Source of the DNA: DASUAS01 sp035763625 | Lineage (GTDB): Bacteria > Actinomycetota > Acidimicrobiia > IMCC26256 > DASPTH01 | DNA: 20,649 nucleotides | NCBI GenBank assembly: GCA_035763625.1 | Contig: DASUAS010000409.1 | Coordinates: 1 to 20,649 of the forward strand | Direction of reading: 5' to 3' | Shown here: positions 19,909 to 20,649 of the stretch, in pieces | Layout of the letters: each line of letters starts with the position of its first letter | Numbering within the stretch: the first letter of the stretch is position 1 | The notes under the pieces: generated by a model | Told to the model about the DNA's origin: nothing | Database searches by the model: none | The model's input: only the letters and a program-made list of their open reading frames with translations | Made by a program: the position numbers and the translations under genes

Positions 19909-20649
19909 AGATCGGGATCAACGGCAACAAGTTCGTCGCCACCGGCGACGTCGCCCTGCTCGGCGCGCACGCACGCGAGGCGGCCGACGCCGGGGTCGAC
20001 GCGTACTGGTTGGCCCAGCACCCCGCGGGTCCCCTCGACGCGCTCACCGCGCTCGCGATCATCGGGCGCGACGTGCCCGAGCTCGCGCTCGGGGTCGGTG
20101 TCATCCCCGTGTGGGGGCGCCACCCGGTCGCGATGGCCGCGCAGGTGCTGACCGCGGTCCAGGGCGTGCCGGGCGGACTCACCCTCGGCATCGGCCTCTC
20201 GCACCCGGCCATGGTCGGGGAGCACCTGGGCGACGAGCTCTACGCCAAGCCGCTGAGCACCATGCGCGAGTACCTCGAGGTGCTGGTGCCGCTGGTGACG
20301 ACCGGCGCCGTCGACCACGAGTGCGAGCGGTACACGTGCCGCACCACGGTGGCGCGCGCCGGCGATGCGAGCCCGACCGTGCTGGTCGCGGCGTTGGGCG
20401 GTCAGATGCTGGAGCTCGCGGGCCGACTGGCCCACGGCACCATCACGTCGTGGACCGGACCCCACACGTTGCGCGACCACGTCGTGCCCACCATCACCCG
20501 CGCCGCGGCCGACGCCGGCAACCCGCCACCGCGCGTCGCGTCGATCTTCCAGGTGTGCGTGACCGACGACGTCGACCGCGCCCGCGAGCAGGTCCACCAG
20601 TGGTTCGAGTTCCACGGCAAGGCGCCGTCGTACGAGGCCATGCTCGAAC
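19905..20649 (+). CDS. Luciferase-like (LLM-class) monooxygenase, partial
   Basis: The frame opens with GTG at 19905 (overlapping the P450 TGA as GTGA) and continues without a stop to the window edge, giving about 248 residues. It reads MKIGINGNKF, then AREAADAGVDAYWLAQHPAGPLDALTALAII, LALGVGVIPVWGRHPVAMA and GLTLGIGLSHPAMV, a TIM-barrel pattern of bacterial-luciferase-like oxidoreductases. Such actinobacterial proteins commonly use F420 or FMN. Coupling to a P450 suggests a step in the same oxidation pathway. The 3' end lies outside the window. Confidence 0.88.
   Translation, partial: MKIGINGNKFVATGDVALLGAHAREAADAGVDAYWLAQHPAGPLDALTALAIIGRDVPELALGVGVIPVWGRHPVAMAAQVLTAVQGVPGGLTLGIGLSHPAMVGEHLGDELYAKPLSTMREYLEVLVPLVTTGAVDHECERYTCRTTVARAGDASPTVLVAALGGQMLELAGRLAHGTITSWTGPHTLRDHVVPTITRAAADAGNPPPRVASIFQVCVTDDVDRAREQVHQWFEFHGKAPSYEAMLE

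Overview
The window is GC-rich actinobacterial DNA. Many starts are GTG and most operons are tightly coupled through ATGA or GTGA overlaps. The central third reproduces the conserved gcvH / FHA (GarA-like) / MerR (FtsR-like) / bifunctional nuclease / MerR (McdR-like) / gcvP neighbourhood known from Mycobacterium tuberculosis Rv1826-Rv1832. Here it also carries gcvT, hpt, an octanoyltransferase and a nuclease-fold gene. The right third is rich in P450 and amidohydrolase genes. Both suggest a free-living actinobacterium outside Mycobacterium, possibly class Acidimicrobiia; that placement is inference.

Layout. 25-1300 (+): a MOSC-domain protein and a RidA-like protein. 1456-2142 (-): a VapBC-type toxin-antitoxin pair with a near-perfect operator over its own start codon. 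2197-8038 (-): a probable five-gene operon of McdR-like merR, a PD-(D/E)XK-like protein, gcvT, gcvP and a DyP peroxidase, read from a promoter with a dyad between -35 and -10. 8238-10742 (-): FHA protein, FtsR-like MerR, hpt and bifunctional nuclease. 10782-11914 (-): gcvH and a LipM-like octanoyltransferase. GcvH, GcvP, GcvT and the lipoyl-attachment enzyme together give the glycine cleavage system apart from the L protein, which is not present here. The FHA and MerR genes are its usual regulatory company.

12026-15302 (+): a possible leader peptide, CoxS- and CoxM-like subunits (two [2Fe-2S] clusters and FAD) with no molybdenum large subunit, a cytochrome P450 and a MarR regulator. 15313-18639 (-): ACMSD-like amidohydrolase, a second amidohydrolase and a LigB-type extradiol dioxygenase. 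18739 to the window edge (+): a second P450, lacking the usual I-helix acid, and the start of a luciferase-like flavin/F420 monooxygenase. Together these look like an oxidative degradation locus for a cyclic or aromatic substrate. Elements of the form TCAA-N4-TTGA occur upstream of coxS and in the divergent amidohydrolase/P450 promoter, with a one-mismatch copy just before marR, suggesting one MarR-controlled regulon.

Two genes (at 7499 and 11534) lack any ordinary start codon in a sensible place; their frames open at a CTG that overlaps the upstream stop as CTGA. Several first genes of operons have no Shine-Dalgarno but a TANNNT hexamer 6-8 nt before ATG, as in leaderless transcripts. No tRNA, rRNA, CRISPR array, insertion sequence or prophage gene was seen. 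Every intergenic gap is under 300 bases.
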